Part shown: piece by piece, positions 7,882 to 15,634 of the stretch
Layout of the letters: each line of letters begins with the position of its first letter
How positions within the stretch are numbered: the first letter of the stretch is position 1
From: a virus
DNA: 36,519 nucleotides
Strand: one strand, 5' to 3'
Virus record (IMG/VR): IMGVR_UViG_3300047325_000071
Location: 1 to 36,519 of that record
Translations under genes and position numbers: made by a program
Notes under the pieces: generated by a model
The model's database searches: none
What the model saw: the letters and a program-made list of their open reading frames with translations, nothing else
What the model was told of the DNA's origin: nothing

Positions 7882-8285
7882 AATTTCTTTTCCAATATAA
7901 CGTGTTGCTCTTTGTACCCCAGATCCTTGAGAATCTTTTTCCAGCCCGGACGCACGATAGGCTCACACCACTCGCAGCCGAGTTCTTTAGCCCATTCTTC
8001 GAGCTTAATAATCAGAGGTGACCATGTTTCCGCGTCATCGCCGGTCGCGGCAAGGATGCGCAGCACCTTGGTGTGAGGGTATGTGCATATTTCGGTGACG
8101 CAGATTGCTTTGATGATGTTGTCGTCGATGGCATTCCACAGCTGCATGCGCTTGGCATAGACCTCGCGCACGATATCCATCGGCTGGTATTTTCCGCTGC
8201 TTCGCTTACAAGCCTCTAGCAGCATGTCCCAGATATTGGGCAGCCAGTCCTCGAGCTCAGATATGGGGAAATCGACCAGCTTCAC
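7878..8285 (-). CDS. conserved phage protein with a GNAT-like appearance, GTG start
   Basis: The product is 135 residues from GTG at 8285, preceded by GGAGG and overlapping the upstream stop (GTGA). It starts VKLVDFPISELEDWLPNIW and has ICVTEICTYPHTKVLRI in the middle, then IIKLEEWAKELGCEWCEPIVRPGW and LKDLGYKEQHVILEKKL. This pattern is common in short-tailed phages next to virion genes and resembles an acetyltransferase fold (beta strand with TEI, an A-type loop, and a W-A-x-x-x-G-C helix). Whether it transfers acetyl groups is unknown. It may be structural. A longer reading from 8336 runs through the end of the previous gene and lacks a ribosome binding site. Confidence 0.6.
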   Translation of the reverse strand: MKLVDFPISELEDWLPNIWDMLLEACKRSSGKYQPMDIVREVYAKRMQLWNAIDDNIIKAICVTEICTYPHTKVLRILAATGDDAETWSPLIIKLEEWAKELGCEWCEPIVRPGWKKILKDLGYKEQHVILEKKL

Positions 8286-8812
8286 TGCGGAGCACCTCCA
8301 CCGCCTTGGAGCCGCGCCATAAGCTGCTGCAGCCATGAGTTTTGGGGATTAACTTGGGGATTAACAGCGCCGGGCAGCTGACCGCCTCCGGTTTGCGCCT
8401 GAGTGAACGGCCCCATCTGGTACGGGCTGGCGACAGTCTGCGGATATGGCCCCATAGCGCCATTGCCCGTTTGCGTAGCGGCTGCAGCAGCCGGAGCAGC
8501 CGGAGCGCCTGTGGGGGCACCCCCCCCCATACTCTTTGCCAAGGCGGCCATGAGCATGGGGTTATTCGCCAGCCCCTGAAACATGCCCGAGCCGTTTTGC
8601 GGTGTGCCGGAGGCTCCTGCGGGCATCGGCGGCTGCCCCATCATGGGATGAGCGTTCGCACCAGCATTCGCACCCGGAGAAGGAGGGGTGGGCAATTGCG
8701 GCACGCCACCCTGCGGCGCAATCTGGGTATTCGGCGGCGAGCCAGCGCCCGGATAGGTATAGCCGTAAGGCTGCTGCTGTTGGTTGCCCATCAGCATGCT
8801 AAAAAGTCCCAT
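8282..8812 (-). CDS. Gly/Pro/Gln-rich low-complexity virion protein, unknown
   Basis: The product is 176 residues and starts MGLFSMLMGNQQQQPYGYTY. Most of it is Pro, Gly, Ala and Gln, with repeated short blocks such as PAAPAAAAA, and it ends in a short helix (NSWLQQLMARLQGGGG). It resembles the Pro/Gly region of the 485-residue protein downstream and shares its MGLFS start, so the two may be related or paralogous. It lies in a chain of overlapping virion genes. No function is recognised; it may be an injected or disordered linker protein. Confidence 0.5.
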   Translation of the reverse strand: MGLFSMLMGNQQQQPYGYTYPGAGSPPNTQIAPQGGVPQLPTPPSPGANAGANAHPMMGQPPMPAGASGTPQNGSGMFQGLANNPMLMAALAKSMGGGAPTGAPAAPAAAAATQTGNGAMGPYPQTVASPYQMGPFTQAQTGGGQLPGAVNPQVNPQNSWLQQLMARLQGGGGAPQ

Positions 8813-8822
8813 ATATTCCCCG

Positions 8823-9194
8823 TTAATTAATGATTAAGAATCTGATTTTCTGATCCGCCGCCGCACTGTTCGCGTGATGGATCGTTGCTTGCGCAGGCGC
8901 ACCATTGAGCGATGGGAGCACCGTATCGACGTAGATGCCGGCGGCGATCGCAGCAGCACCGTCGGCTGTCATCGCCATGGCCGGGCAAATGATAGAGTTG
9001 ATGCCGATGCGCGCATCTTGGATAACGGTCGAGGTCTGACTCGCCCGAAGGGTAACGTCGAAGTGGACGTTTATTTTACCCTTAAGAATCTGGTTAATGG
9101 CCCGCGCCATTTTGCGGCGGTGCTTCTTCTCGTCGCCCTCCATCTCCGGTACTGGCTCATAGCCGGTGTTTGAGACGGGCTGCGTGGCTGTCAT
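8823..9194 (-). CDS. conserved small phage structural protein
   Basis: The product is 123 residues. An N-terminal charged part (EGDEKKHRRKMARAINQIL) is followed by a compact beta-rich domain with VTLRASQTSTVIQDARIG, a P-A-M-A-M-T-A-D segment and the ending HHANSAAADQKIRFLIIN. The T-x-V-x-D-x-R-I-G and H-A-N-x-A-x-x-D-x-x-(F/I)-R pattern is one I have seen in small proteins near tail genes of short-tailed phages. No enzymatic residues are evident. The ATG overlaps the stop of the TPR-glycosyltransferase gene (ATGA). It is probably a virion or tail accessory protein. Confidence 0.55.
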   Translation of the reverse strand: MTATQPVSNTGYEPVPEMEGDEKKHRRKMARAINQILKGKINVHFDVTLRASQTSTVIQDARIGINSIICPAMAMTADGAAAIAAGIYVDTVLPSLNGAPAQATIHHANSAAADQKIRFLIIN

Positions 9195-10819
9195 GGCATG
9201 GCCTCACGGACGCGCTCTATCACGTCGTCCCACTCGCCCATTTTCGTTTGCCGGAATTGCGTCAGCGACGGGTACCAAGGCGAGTCATCGCGATCCAGAA
9301 GCCAGCGCCAGCAAGTGTCAAAGCGATTGAGCAGGAAAGTATCCTTGCCCATGGCAGCGGCGAGGTGCAGCACGGCGGTGTCGACGGAAACGACAAAGTC
9401 AAGGTTTGCGATGAGGCCAGCCGTATCGCTCCACGATTCGATATATTTCGAGAAGTCGTGAACTGCAGGATCATCGCACTCATTTTGCGCATGCCCTATC
9501 TGGAGGGAAACATAGGCAGTGTTCTTGCGCCCGAGCAAAGGCTTAATCTGCGAAAATGTCAAGGACCGGCGCGAATCGATGCGCATGCAATCCGGGCTAT
9601 CGGGGCGCTTGCCGCCCGCCCAGCAAAGGCCAATACGCACGGCCTCCCAGCTCTCGCCGCACGCCTTATCCACGATGGCCTTCCACTTCGCCTCGAAGTG
9701 CGGCTCTGCCGTGATATACGGGTCGCCAGGAATGGTCTCGAGCGTGGTTTTGAACGCGCGCGGCAGGCTCATGAGCGGGCAGTGATATTCGCAATCAGGT
9801 ATGCCCTCAATGCCCGGGTAATTCTTGGCAATGCCGATGACCGTCGCTTGCGGGAAGTTATGCCGCATCAGGGGAACCATCGTATCGAATGTCTCAAAGA
9901 CCACGTTATTGCCAAGCGCGGCAACCATAGGCACATAACGGCAGAATTGCAGCGCGTCACCATTGCCCTGCTCGGCATGCAGGTGGACCGTGGTCCCCTT
10001 CTCGCCATTCCACAGGGGCCGGCTATTGCGCGCGTGGGCCTTTTCCTCTCCGAGATCATTGCCGATGAACTGCTTACGCACCTCGTATTGTTCCCATGCC
10101 GTCTCATATTCTCCCAGTAGCAGGCTGATAAGCGACACGTTCCACAGCGATTGCTCACAATTCGCTGGCTTCTTTGCCGCCTTGAGGAAACGCTCACGGC
10201 TTTCTTCGTATTCGCAGTCCTCGAGCAGGAAGGATGCGAAGTGGAAATTAACGTCTGGGTGCTCGGGCACCAGTTCAAGCGCTTTGTAATACCACTTTTT
10301 AGCCTCCTCGCGGTCGCCCCCCCACTGCCATGTATGAGCCAGCATAAGGTAATGACCTACCTCGTCGGGCTGCGTATCAGCCGCTTTCGTATAGGCCTCA
10401 ATCGCCTTGGGCCGGTTGCCGGTCTTGAGGTGGATATTTCCGAGGGTCTGCCATGCAAGGGCGGAAACAGGCGGTGGCAATGCGCAGGCATATTCTGCAT
10501 TTGCGATCGCTTCCTTCGGGCGCCCCAGCATAAAGTTCACCTGCGCCAGATAGACGAAGCAGGAGGGTTTTTTCGGATTAAGGCGGCAGGCGTCGGTCAG
10601 CATATCGAAAGCGCTGCCCCAGCGCGCGCGGGTCATTTCAAGGCTTGCCATAACTGTAAGCAGATCGGCCTTCAGGGTGCCCTCGCTTTGGCTGCGCAGC
10701 GGGTCAACCATCGATATGGCCTTAATCCAGCACTCATAGGCGTCAGTGTGGGTGCCTTTTTGGAAGTGCACTTTACCGGCGGTATAGAGCGCATGCGCTT
10801 GGCAGAAATTCTCATCCAT
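9191..10819 (-). CDS. tetratricopeptide-repeat protein fused to a GT-B glycosyltransferase-like domain
   Basis: The product is 542 residues from ATG 10819, which overlaps the nozzle gene stop (ATGA). The longer reading adds 18 residues from inside that gene. Residues 1-265 contain about seven TPR-like helical repeats (for example LAWQTLGNIHLKTGNRPKAI and LVPEHPDVNFHFASFLLEDC). Residues 285-542 match the heptosyltransferase/OGT-like GT-B domain that follows TPRs in bacterial proteins: LHAEQGNGDALQFCRYVPMV, then IGLCWAGG, RRSLTFSQIKPLL, VSLQIG, NLDFVVSVDTAVLHLAAAMG and WLLDRDDSPWYPSLTQFRQT. These proteins usually transfer a sugar from an activated nucleotide donor. The gene sits inside the tail operon, so a virion protein or the host surface could be the target. 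Neither donor nor acceptor can be told from sequence. Confidence 0.75.
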   Translation of the reverse strand: MDENFCQAHALYTAGKVHFQKGTHTDAYECWIKAISMVDPLRSQSEGTLKADLLTVMASLEMTRARWGSAFDMLTDACRLNPKKPSCFVYLAQVNFMLGRPKEAIANAEYACALPPPVSALAWQTLGNIHLKTGNRPKAIEAYTKAADTQPDEVGHYLMLAHTWQWGGDREEAKKWYYKALELVPEHPDVNFHFASFLLEDCEYEESRERFLKAAKKPANCEQSLWNVSLISLLLGEYETAWEQYEVRKQFIGNDLGEEKAHARNSRPLWNGEKGTTVHLHAEQGNGDALQFCRYVPMVAALGNNVVFETFDTMVPLMRHNFPQATVIGIAKNYPGIEGIPDCEYHCPLMSLPRAFKTTLETIPGDPYITAEPHFEAKWKAIVDKACGESWEAVRIGLCWAGGKRPDSPDCMRIDSRRSLTFSQIKPLLGRKNTAYVSLQIGHAQNECDDPAVHDFSKYIESWSDTAGLIANLDFVVSVDTAVLHLAAAMGKDTFLLNRFDTCWRWLLDRDDSPWYPSLTQFRQTKMGEWDDVIERVREAMP

Positions 10820-12672
10820 CAGTATTGCCCCCCGGCTCGCCCTTTGAATTTCGCGCCCATGAAATTTGACCATGTGGCTCCGGCGTTTATATTTACGCGC
10901 GCCCGTATGTACCGTCCACTTTTAATTTGCGGGGCTTCACCGTAGGAATTCATGGCTTTGAAATATTGGCTATTGAGGGCACCGACCGCAGGCACGGTAT
11001 CTGATGTCTTTTCACGCTTCAGGACCGCCACGCTAATCTGCCCCACAGGCACATCGCTCAAGGGACGGACGTTATCGATATTCATCCGGCCGGCAGGGTT
11101 AAACTCACGCTCGGGGGTCTCGATCGTCGCGGCATAATTCGTGCCGTTGAAATACCCCAGCGAGTGGTTCGTATTGCCGTCTGCCGTTGTGGTGAATCCA
11201 CCGAAAAGAAGCGTGCCCCCGGTCCACACCAGCGAATCCATGGGGAAGATATTCGCCGCGGTCGAATCGATTGAATTCGATCCTGCCGAGTCGAGCGTCT
11301 GCCCAAAGGTGTAAGCGCGCAGCAGGCATTCCACAAAGCTGCTGCCCGGGATTAAATCATCAGTGACGGGCGCCCACTTATCCAGAAGCGGGCTATAGCC
11401 GATCATGGCGTTCGGGATGCCGTTTTGCGCGGAATAGGTGCAATAGGCCCACCAGAGCATGCGGTTGACTGGATCAACTGCCGAGGACATGCGCCCGAAA
11501 TAGGCCGGATTCGCATTGGCGAAAAAGGTCTTGTCCACGCGATTCACGCCGATCGGCACGCTGTTCGTCCCATCGAAGCGATAGAAGCCGTCCTCGCCGA
11601 GGTAATAGACATAGGCACCCAGCTGGAGGATGCTGCCCGGCGCAGGAGTGCCACGGGCGCCTTCGCAGGGCGTGAAATAGAACACGTCGGGGGGGCCGAC
11701 ATAGTTTACCGCCCAGACCGCGTGCTGCATGAATATGGCGCCGTTCGCCGTGCCAAGGTTGCCCACGACGCCCTGACACTGGCCACCGTCGCCGTAGAGG
11801 TTATTAAAGCTCGACTGGTAGGTCGCCGCGTTAGCGGTGCCAACAATCGGCCAGTTCGTCGGGTCGTTATCGGCGCTCCACCATGCGCACTGCGGCTGTG
11901 GGCCGTAAGTCGGGTCATTGGTATTAACGCACATCAGGAAGTTCGATATAATCCCGAAATACATCGCATTCGGCGCGATTGTCTGGATGCTCGGGGTAAT
12001 AGAGCCCAGCGTGCCCGCCCCAGCGCCTGCGGGGATGGCGATCGTCGCCGTCTGCGGATAGAGCTTGCCGGTCGCGGTGATGGCGAAACTCGAAAGGACG
12101 CCGCCGGCGACCGTGACGGTACCGGCGAATCCGCTGCCGCTGCCAGCATTGCTCACAGTGAGCGCATAGGTGCCGTTCGTATAGCCGCTGCCCGCAACCA
12201 GCGTCAGGGAGGTAATTCCGCCATTTGCCACAGGGGTAAATTTCGTGGACGAATTCAGCACGAACGACTGGATCGGCGACTCGTAGTCTGTCGCCAGCAC
12301 ACGACCACCGAAAAGGGCAAAATGCCACATGCCCGTCGACGAGCAGTTATAGGGATTCGTCCCATTGCTCACCACCGTCGGATTCAGGCTGTTCGAGGTG
12401 TATTGGTAAAGATTCTGCTGGTCACCGGCGAAGATGTTGACGTTATCCCCGCTATCGAGGTAGGCAGCAGCGCCTTGGCAGGGCAGCGCAAGGCCTCCCC
12501 CATAGGTCGTGAGGCGCATGAGCGGACCATAGCTGATAATGCTGCCGTCGGCGCTTGCCGCCCGCGGGACGGCGTTTAAAATGTTACTGCTGCCGGGGTT
12601 GTCGAGGTCGGGCATATCAGGCGAGTAATCAGCCACGGACACGATATCGGGCAGCCACTGTGAAGAGGGCAT
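10819..12672 (-). CDS. tail nozzle / hub protein, P22 gp10-like
   Basis: The product is 617 residues. The N-terminus DYSPDMPDLDNPGSSNILNA and the C-terminus GRYIRARVNINAGATW are characteristic of the tail accessory (nozzle) proteins of short-tailed phages, which plug the portal-adaptor channel and hold packaged DNA. Repeated beta-propeller-like strands occur between them (YQYTSNS, WHFALFGGRVLATDY, VYYLGEDGFYRFDG). Residues about 150-235 look inserted: GSGYTNGTYALTVSNAG then AGTVTVAGGVLSSFAITATG, a Gly-rich beta module common in phage fibre and adhesin proteins. GGAGG precedes the ATG at 12672. It is next to the adaptor gene, as expected for a tail module. Confidence 0.75.
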   Translation of the reverse strand: MPSSQWLPDIVSVADYSPDMPDLDNPGSSNILNAVPRAASADGSIISYGPLMRLTTYGGGLALPCQGAAAYLDSGDNVNIFAGDQQNLYQYTSNSLNPTVVSNGTNPYNCSSTGMWHFALFGGRVLATDYESPIQSFVLNSSTKFTPVANGGITSLTLVAGSGYTNGTYALTVSNAGSGSGFAGTVTVAGGVLSSFAITATGKLYPQTATIAIPAGAGAGTLGSITPSIQTIAPNAMYFGIISNFLMCVNTNDPTYGPQPQCAWWSADNDPTNWPIVGTANAATYQSSFNNLYGDGGQCQGVVGNLGTANGAIFMQHAVWAVNYVGPPDVFYFTPCEGARGTPAPGSILQLGAYVYYLGEDGFYRFDGTNSVPIGVNRVDKTFFANANPAYFGRMSSAVDPVNRMLWWAYCTYSAQNGIPNAMIGYSPLLDKWAPVTDDLIPGSSFVECLLRAYTFGQTLDSAGSNSIDSTAANIFPMDSLVWTGGTLLFGGFTTTADGNTNHSLGYFNGTNYAATIETPEREFNPAGRMNIDNVRPLSDVPVGQISVAVLKREKTSDTVPAVGALNSQYFKAMNSYGEAPQIKSGRYIRARVNINAGATWSNFMGAKFKGRAGGQY

Positions 12673-12681
12673 GCTCCCTCC

Positions 12682-13419
12682 TTAAAAATAGGTTGGACGG
12701 ATGCGCGGGGTCGCCTTGCGCCTGCGGCTCTCGTATTTAAGGTCGTAAAGGTATCCGCGGTGCGCGGGCTGCATCGGGTCACCATAAATCGCCATTTTCT
12801 GCACGCCTGCCATTTCGAGGTCCTTAAGCTGGTTTGCATAGAGGTCCATGAGGGCCTCGGAACGAATGAGCGGTTCGGCGTCCTGCATCCAGTAATTGGT
12901 GTCCGTCGTCGCCACCAGCGTGGGGAATTTGATAGTGCCCTTAATGTTGATGGGGTAGGTGCCGTTCGGGATGGGATAAAAGCGCAGCTGGCGCGCTTGG
13001 TAAGAGTATTCCGTGGGCTGCCCCGTGACGCTCGGGTTGACGCTCACATCGTCGGCATAGCCGGCAGTGCGCGGTGTGATGGTGTAACGATTATTACTAA
13101 TCGTGCATTTTATCTTAACAATATGGGCGATGTTGGCGAGGTAGGTGTAATCCGTTGCACCATAATATTCTTGCCCGGTCACGGTGTTAAAGGGGACCGC
13201 CTGATTGCTGTCCTCGGTATTTTCCGTGTCGAATTCATTAAACCAGAATGTGACCTTTTCCCACTTTTGAATGGCCGTCTGGATAGCCAGCTGGATGGGC
13301 GTCAGAGCAAGGGAGATATCCACCGGCTGGGCAAGCAAATCCGCACGGTCACCGAGCTGCCAAGCAATAAGGTTTTGCATATTGCCGTAGTTGAAGGGCC
13401 CGGATGACTGTGCGGTCAT
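12682..13419 (-). CDS. head-tail adaptor protein (P22 gp4-like position)
   Basis: The product is 245 residues. The N-terminal half has helices (MQNLIAWQLGDRADLL, IQLAIQTAIQKWEKV) and beta segments. The C-terminal NYWMQDAEPLIRSEALMDLY motif recurs in adaptor-type proteins that dock under the portal of short-tailed phages. It ends with a basic tail (KYESRRRKATPRIRP). It lies directly upstream of the nozzle gene with a nine-base gap. The adaptor assignment rests on the W-x-x-D-A-E-x-L-I-R motif, the size and the neighbours. Confidence 0.6.
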   Translation of the reverse strand: MTAQSSGPFNYGNMQNLIAWQLGDRADLLAQPVDISLALTPIQLAIQTAIQKWEKVTFWFNEFDTENTEDSNQAVPFNTVTGQEYYGATDYTYLANIAHIVKIKCTISNNRYTITPRTAGYADDVSVNPSVTGQPTEYSYQARQLRFYPIPNGTYPINIKGTIKFPTLVATTDTNYWMQDAEPLIRSEALMDLYANQLKDLEMAGVQKMAIYGDPMQPAHRGYLYDLKYESRRRKATPRIRPTYF

Positions 13420-13422
13420 GCT

Positions 13423-13671
13423 CTAATCGTCGCTTTCATCGTGGGGGTTAGATTCACGAATCTTGCCGTGTTTCTTGCCCTTTTCCTCGATGCCATTAAC
13501 TTCGCTCGCATGCGTGCGCAGGGCGGCTTTACCCGGTCCCATGCCGATGGTGAGCTCTCCAGCGCCAGCCTCATGGCCGCCGTGGAATTTAGCCGTCTCA
13601 TGCGGGCTTCCATGCATCCCACCGGGGTGCTTGGTTTCGCGCTCGTATGAGTGTTTTGAGCCTTTTTTCAT
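13423..13671 (-). CDS. small His/Gly/Lys-rich hydrophilic protein, unknown
   Basis: The product is 82 residues from ATG 13671, preceded by AAGGAGAT at ideal spacing; the longer frame to 13713 lacks such a site. The protein is very hydrophilic (HSYERETKHPGGMHGSPHET, then KKHGKIRESNPHDESDD) and has no clear fold. It lies between the adaptor gene and a small virion gene. Possible roles are a disordered virion or scaffold-like component. No family is recognised. Confidence 0.6.
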   Translation of the reverse strand: MKKGSKHSYERETKHPGGMHGSPHETAKFHGGHEAGAGELTIGMGPGKAALRTHASEVNGIEEKGKKHGKIRESNPHDESDD

Positions 13672-13701
13672 CGTGATCTCCTTGAGGTGGTGTGGAAGAG
13701 A

Positions 13702-13721
13702 GGAGGCGGTCACCCGCCTCC
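13702..13721 (-). terminator. GC-rich hairpin between virion genes
   Basis: The perfect 8-bp inverted repeat GGAGGCGG/CCGCCTCC with a four-base loop lies in the 87-base gap between the genes at 13759-14250 and 13423-13671. A short pyrimidine run (CTCTTCC) follows on the minus strand. It may attenuate transcription or protect mRNA ends. Confidence 0.45.
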
Positions 13722-13758
13722 CAAGGCTCGCCAGAACGCGACCCTTTACCCTGCGACC

Positions 13759-14250
13759 TTACGGGTCGTAGGTGTACTCGGTAGCCAGCCTGATCTGGGC
13801 CGTGGTGACAGCCGTCTGAGCCTGCGTTTGGCACTTGAGCAGGATCGTGTAGGTTGCCAGCGACACCGTCGTATAGGTATTGAAATACGGCGCAGCGAAC
13901 GGCTGATAGCCAAGAATGGCAGGCGTGGAGGGAATGGCGTAACCGCCAGTCTTTCCGATGGTGGTGGATGAGAAATACCGAGTCGAGTTTGCGGCATCAC
14001 CCAGATTCAGAAGGATGGCGGGTGTGCCACCGCTATCCAGCTGGTCAACGTCAAGCGTGATGCCTTGAAGGGTCGGGCCGAAACCGTTAGGATTCGACGC
14101 GTCCGATTCGAGGTTAATCATGTTGACGATGTCGTTGGTAGCTAACGCCGGGTTCTGCGTATACAGAGACAAGGCGTTTACGCCACCAGCGGTGGGCAGC
14201 AATTTAGGCTGCACCCCCGCGAGGCACTTGTTTGAGTTATAGGTCGACAT
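13759..14250 (-). CDS. conserved small virion protein (head-associated, putative)
   Basis: The product is 163 residues and starts MSTYNSNKCLAGVQPKLLPT. It is mostly beta-type and Thr/Ala/Ser-rich (SLATYTILLKCQTQAQTAVT), with NPNGFGPTLQGITLDVDQLD in the middle. It is the first gene after the major capsid gene, where decoration, head-fibre or head-completion proteins often lie. It has a good Shine-Dalgarno (AAGGAG). No enzymatic motif is seen. The decoration role is inferred from position only. Confidence 0.5.
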   Translation of the reverse strand: MSTYNSNKCLAGVQPKLLPTAGGVNALSLYTQNPALATNDIVNMINLESDASNPNGFGPTLQGITLDVDQLDSGGTPAILLNLGDAANSTRYFSSTTIGKTGGYAIPSTPAILGYQPFAAPYFNTYTTVSLATYTILLKCQTQAQTAVTTAQIRLATEYTYDP

Positions 14251-14273
14251 GGTGGTCTCCTTGGATTGAAGTT

Positions 14274-14300
14274 AATCGCCTCGGTATTAGGCAGGCGATT
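14274..14300 (-). terminator. hairpin just downstream of the major capsid gene
   Basis: An 8-bp perfect stem (AATCGCCT at 14274-14281, AGGCGATT at 14293-14300) with an 11-base loop lies in the 72-base gap after the capsid stop codon on the minus strand. There is no long U-run. It could be a weak terminator or an mRNA-stabilising element setting the excess of capsid over downstream products. Confidence 0.4.
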
Positions 14301-14322
14301 TACAGTCGGTTAGCTCCCAGAA

Positions 14323-15438
14323 TTAATGCTGGGCGCCGTAGGACGACATGACGATGTTGCCAAACAACGAACTGTTGAACTGAGTGCTGTTAAGCCCCCA
14401 GATCATGCCAGCCGAAACGCCCAGCTGGTTCTCGTAGTCGAACAACTCCTCTACCCATGTCATCTTGTTAGGACCGTTCTCCCTGCCGAAAGCGATGATC
14501 GCCGACTGAGCACCGCAGAAAAGGGAGCGGTAAACGGTCGAGATCGCCGTGGTGGAGGTCGAGCTATTGACGCCGGTGGGCACACGAACATCCGCATGGA
14601 TGATCGTATTGTTGTAAACGCCCAGCGACCCGTCGAAGATGGGATTATCTTCGATCTCGCCGCCCGTCATGGCCGCCTTCTGGATGTCGAGGAACTGACC
14701 GGTCGCAGTGTTCGTGCGCAGGTCGGTCTTCTGGTAGGTGTGGATGAAGGCCACATACCAGCTCTTCCCGGCGATTTTCACGGGCCGGATGGCCGGTGAG
14801 GTCGTCGGGATGCCCTGCGTGCCCATCGTGGTCGCGCGTTCGATTGCGCGGTCAATCAGGGACAGGGTCCAGATGTCCGTCGACGTGATGTTTTCATCGC
14901 CCGTCGCCGCGGTGTGCGCCGAGAGGTAATGAATATCCGTCTTGGGAAGAGTGAACGGAGCCTGCAGGCCGAGGTTCTGCGTGCCACCGGTGCCGACGTA
15001 GACAGGCTCTGCCGTATTGCACCCGAGCTGGTTCATGAAGCCCAAGTCGATCTTGTTGCTCCACCAGTCGACGAGGCCGGAAAGGGCCTCCTCACGGATG
15101 CTGAAAGGCACGCGCTGCTGCGACATGCGCCCGGCGGACCGGACGGCGTGGCGCAGCTGGTTGATGACGATCGAGCCGTTGTAAGTGGTGAGCGACTCTT
15201 CGTTGCCCTCCAAGGTTCCGTCGCCTATAACGCCCACGCCGTTGAGCTGCATGCGCAGCCCGTACGTGATTTTATCGCCCGGACCCTTGGACAGCTCGTC
15301 TTTCACTTGGATGATGTTAGCCGAACCTTCGCCCATAAAACGCTTGGCGTAGGTCTGTTTGAGGGCTTCCACCATCAGGCGCTTAGACCACGTTTTTACT
15401 GCAAGCGGGTCATTTACGCCATATGAGGTTGCTGCCAT
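14323..15438 (-). CDS. major capsid protein, N4-gp56 type
   Basis: The product is 371 residues. The N-terminal region NDPLAVKTWSKRLMVEALKQ, then KDELSKGPGDKITYGLRMQL and GDGTLEGNEESLTTYNGSI, matches the N4-gp56 family of HK97-fold capsid proteins. Other conserved-looking parts are RMSQQRVPFSIREEALSGL, WYVAFIHTYQKTDLR and RENGPNKMTWVEELFDYENQ. The length is close to the family norm. It follows the scaffold gene on the minus strand, with a 186-base gap that allows separate expression control. GGAGAT precedes the ATG. Confidence 0.85.
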   Translation of the reverse strand: MAATSYGVNDPLAVKTWSKRLMVEALKQTYAKRFMGEGSANIIQVKDELSKGPGDKITYGLRMQLNGVGVIGDGTLEGNEESLTTYNGSIVINQLRHAVRSAGRMSQQRVPFSIREEALSGLVDWWSNKIDLGFMNQLGCNTAEPVYVGTGGTQNLGLQAPFTLPKTDIHYLSAHTAATGDENITSTDIWTLSLIDRAIERATTMGTQGIPTTSPAIRPVKIAGKSWYVAFIHTYQKTDLRTNTATGQFLDIQKAAMTGGEIEDNPIFDGSLGVYNNTIIHADVRVPTGVNSSTSTTAISTVYRSLFCGAQSAIIAFGRENGPNKMTWVEELFDYENQLGVSAGMIWGLNSTQFNSSLFGNIVMSSYGAQH

Positions 15439-15590
15439 TAAGGTATCTCCTATGGTATTGGGTTAAAATGATTTCGAGGTGTTATCTCGGTATCGCTGAG
15501 ACATGCGAAGCCACCAGTACGCAGGAGGCAGGCGAAACCACTGATGCGGCCAGTGGGCAGCCGAAGCGCCTTGAATCACCGGCGCGGGCG

Positions 15591-15634
15591 TTATTGTAAA
15601 CTTTAGGCACGGTTATTGTAAGCTTTAAGCCCCG
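15591..15634. repeat. imperfect 22-bp tandem repeat after the scaffold gene
   Basis: Two adjacent units, each starting TTATTGTAA, match at 17 of 22 positions (15591-15612 and 15613-15634). The second unit includes the scaffold stop codon, so the repeat looks like a small tandem duplication of the gene end. The rest of this 186-base gap holds a short dyad around 15539-15558 (CCACTG/CAGTGG). I see no clear promoter. Confidence 0.55.

Noticed and set aside
9170-10120. 316-residue plus-strand open frame
   Set aside because: It is the antisense of the TPR-glycosyltransferase, whose motifs are clear. The plus-strand product is Arg/His/Ala-rich noise.
11425-12579. 384-residue plus-strand open frame
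   Set aside because: It is antisense to the tail nozzle gene, low in normal protein character, and lacks a start signal.
15439-15624. Possible promoter for the capsid gene in the 186-base gap
   Set aside because: I found a TACAAT-like -10 but no acceptable -35. The gap is better described by its tandem repeat and short dyads.
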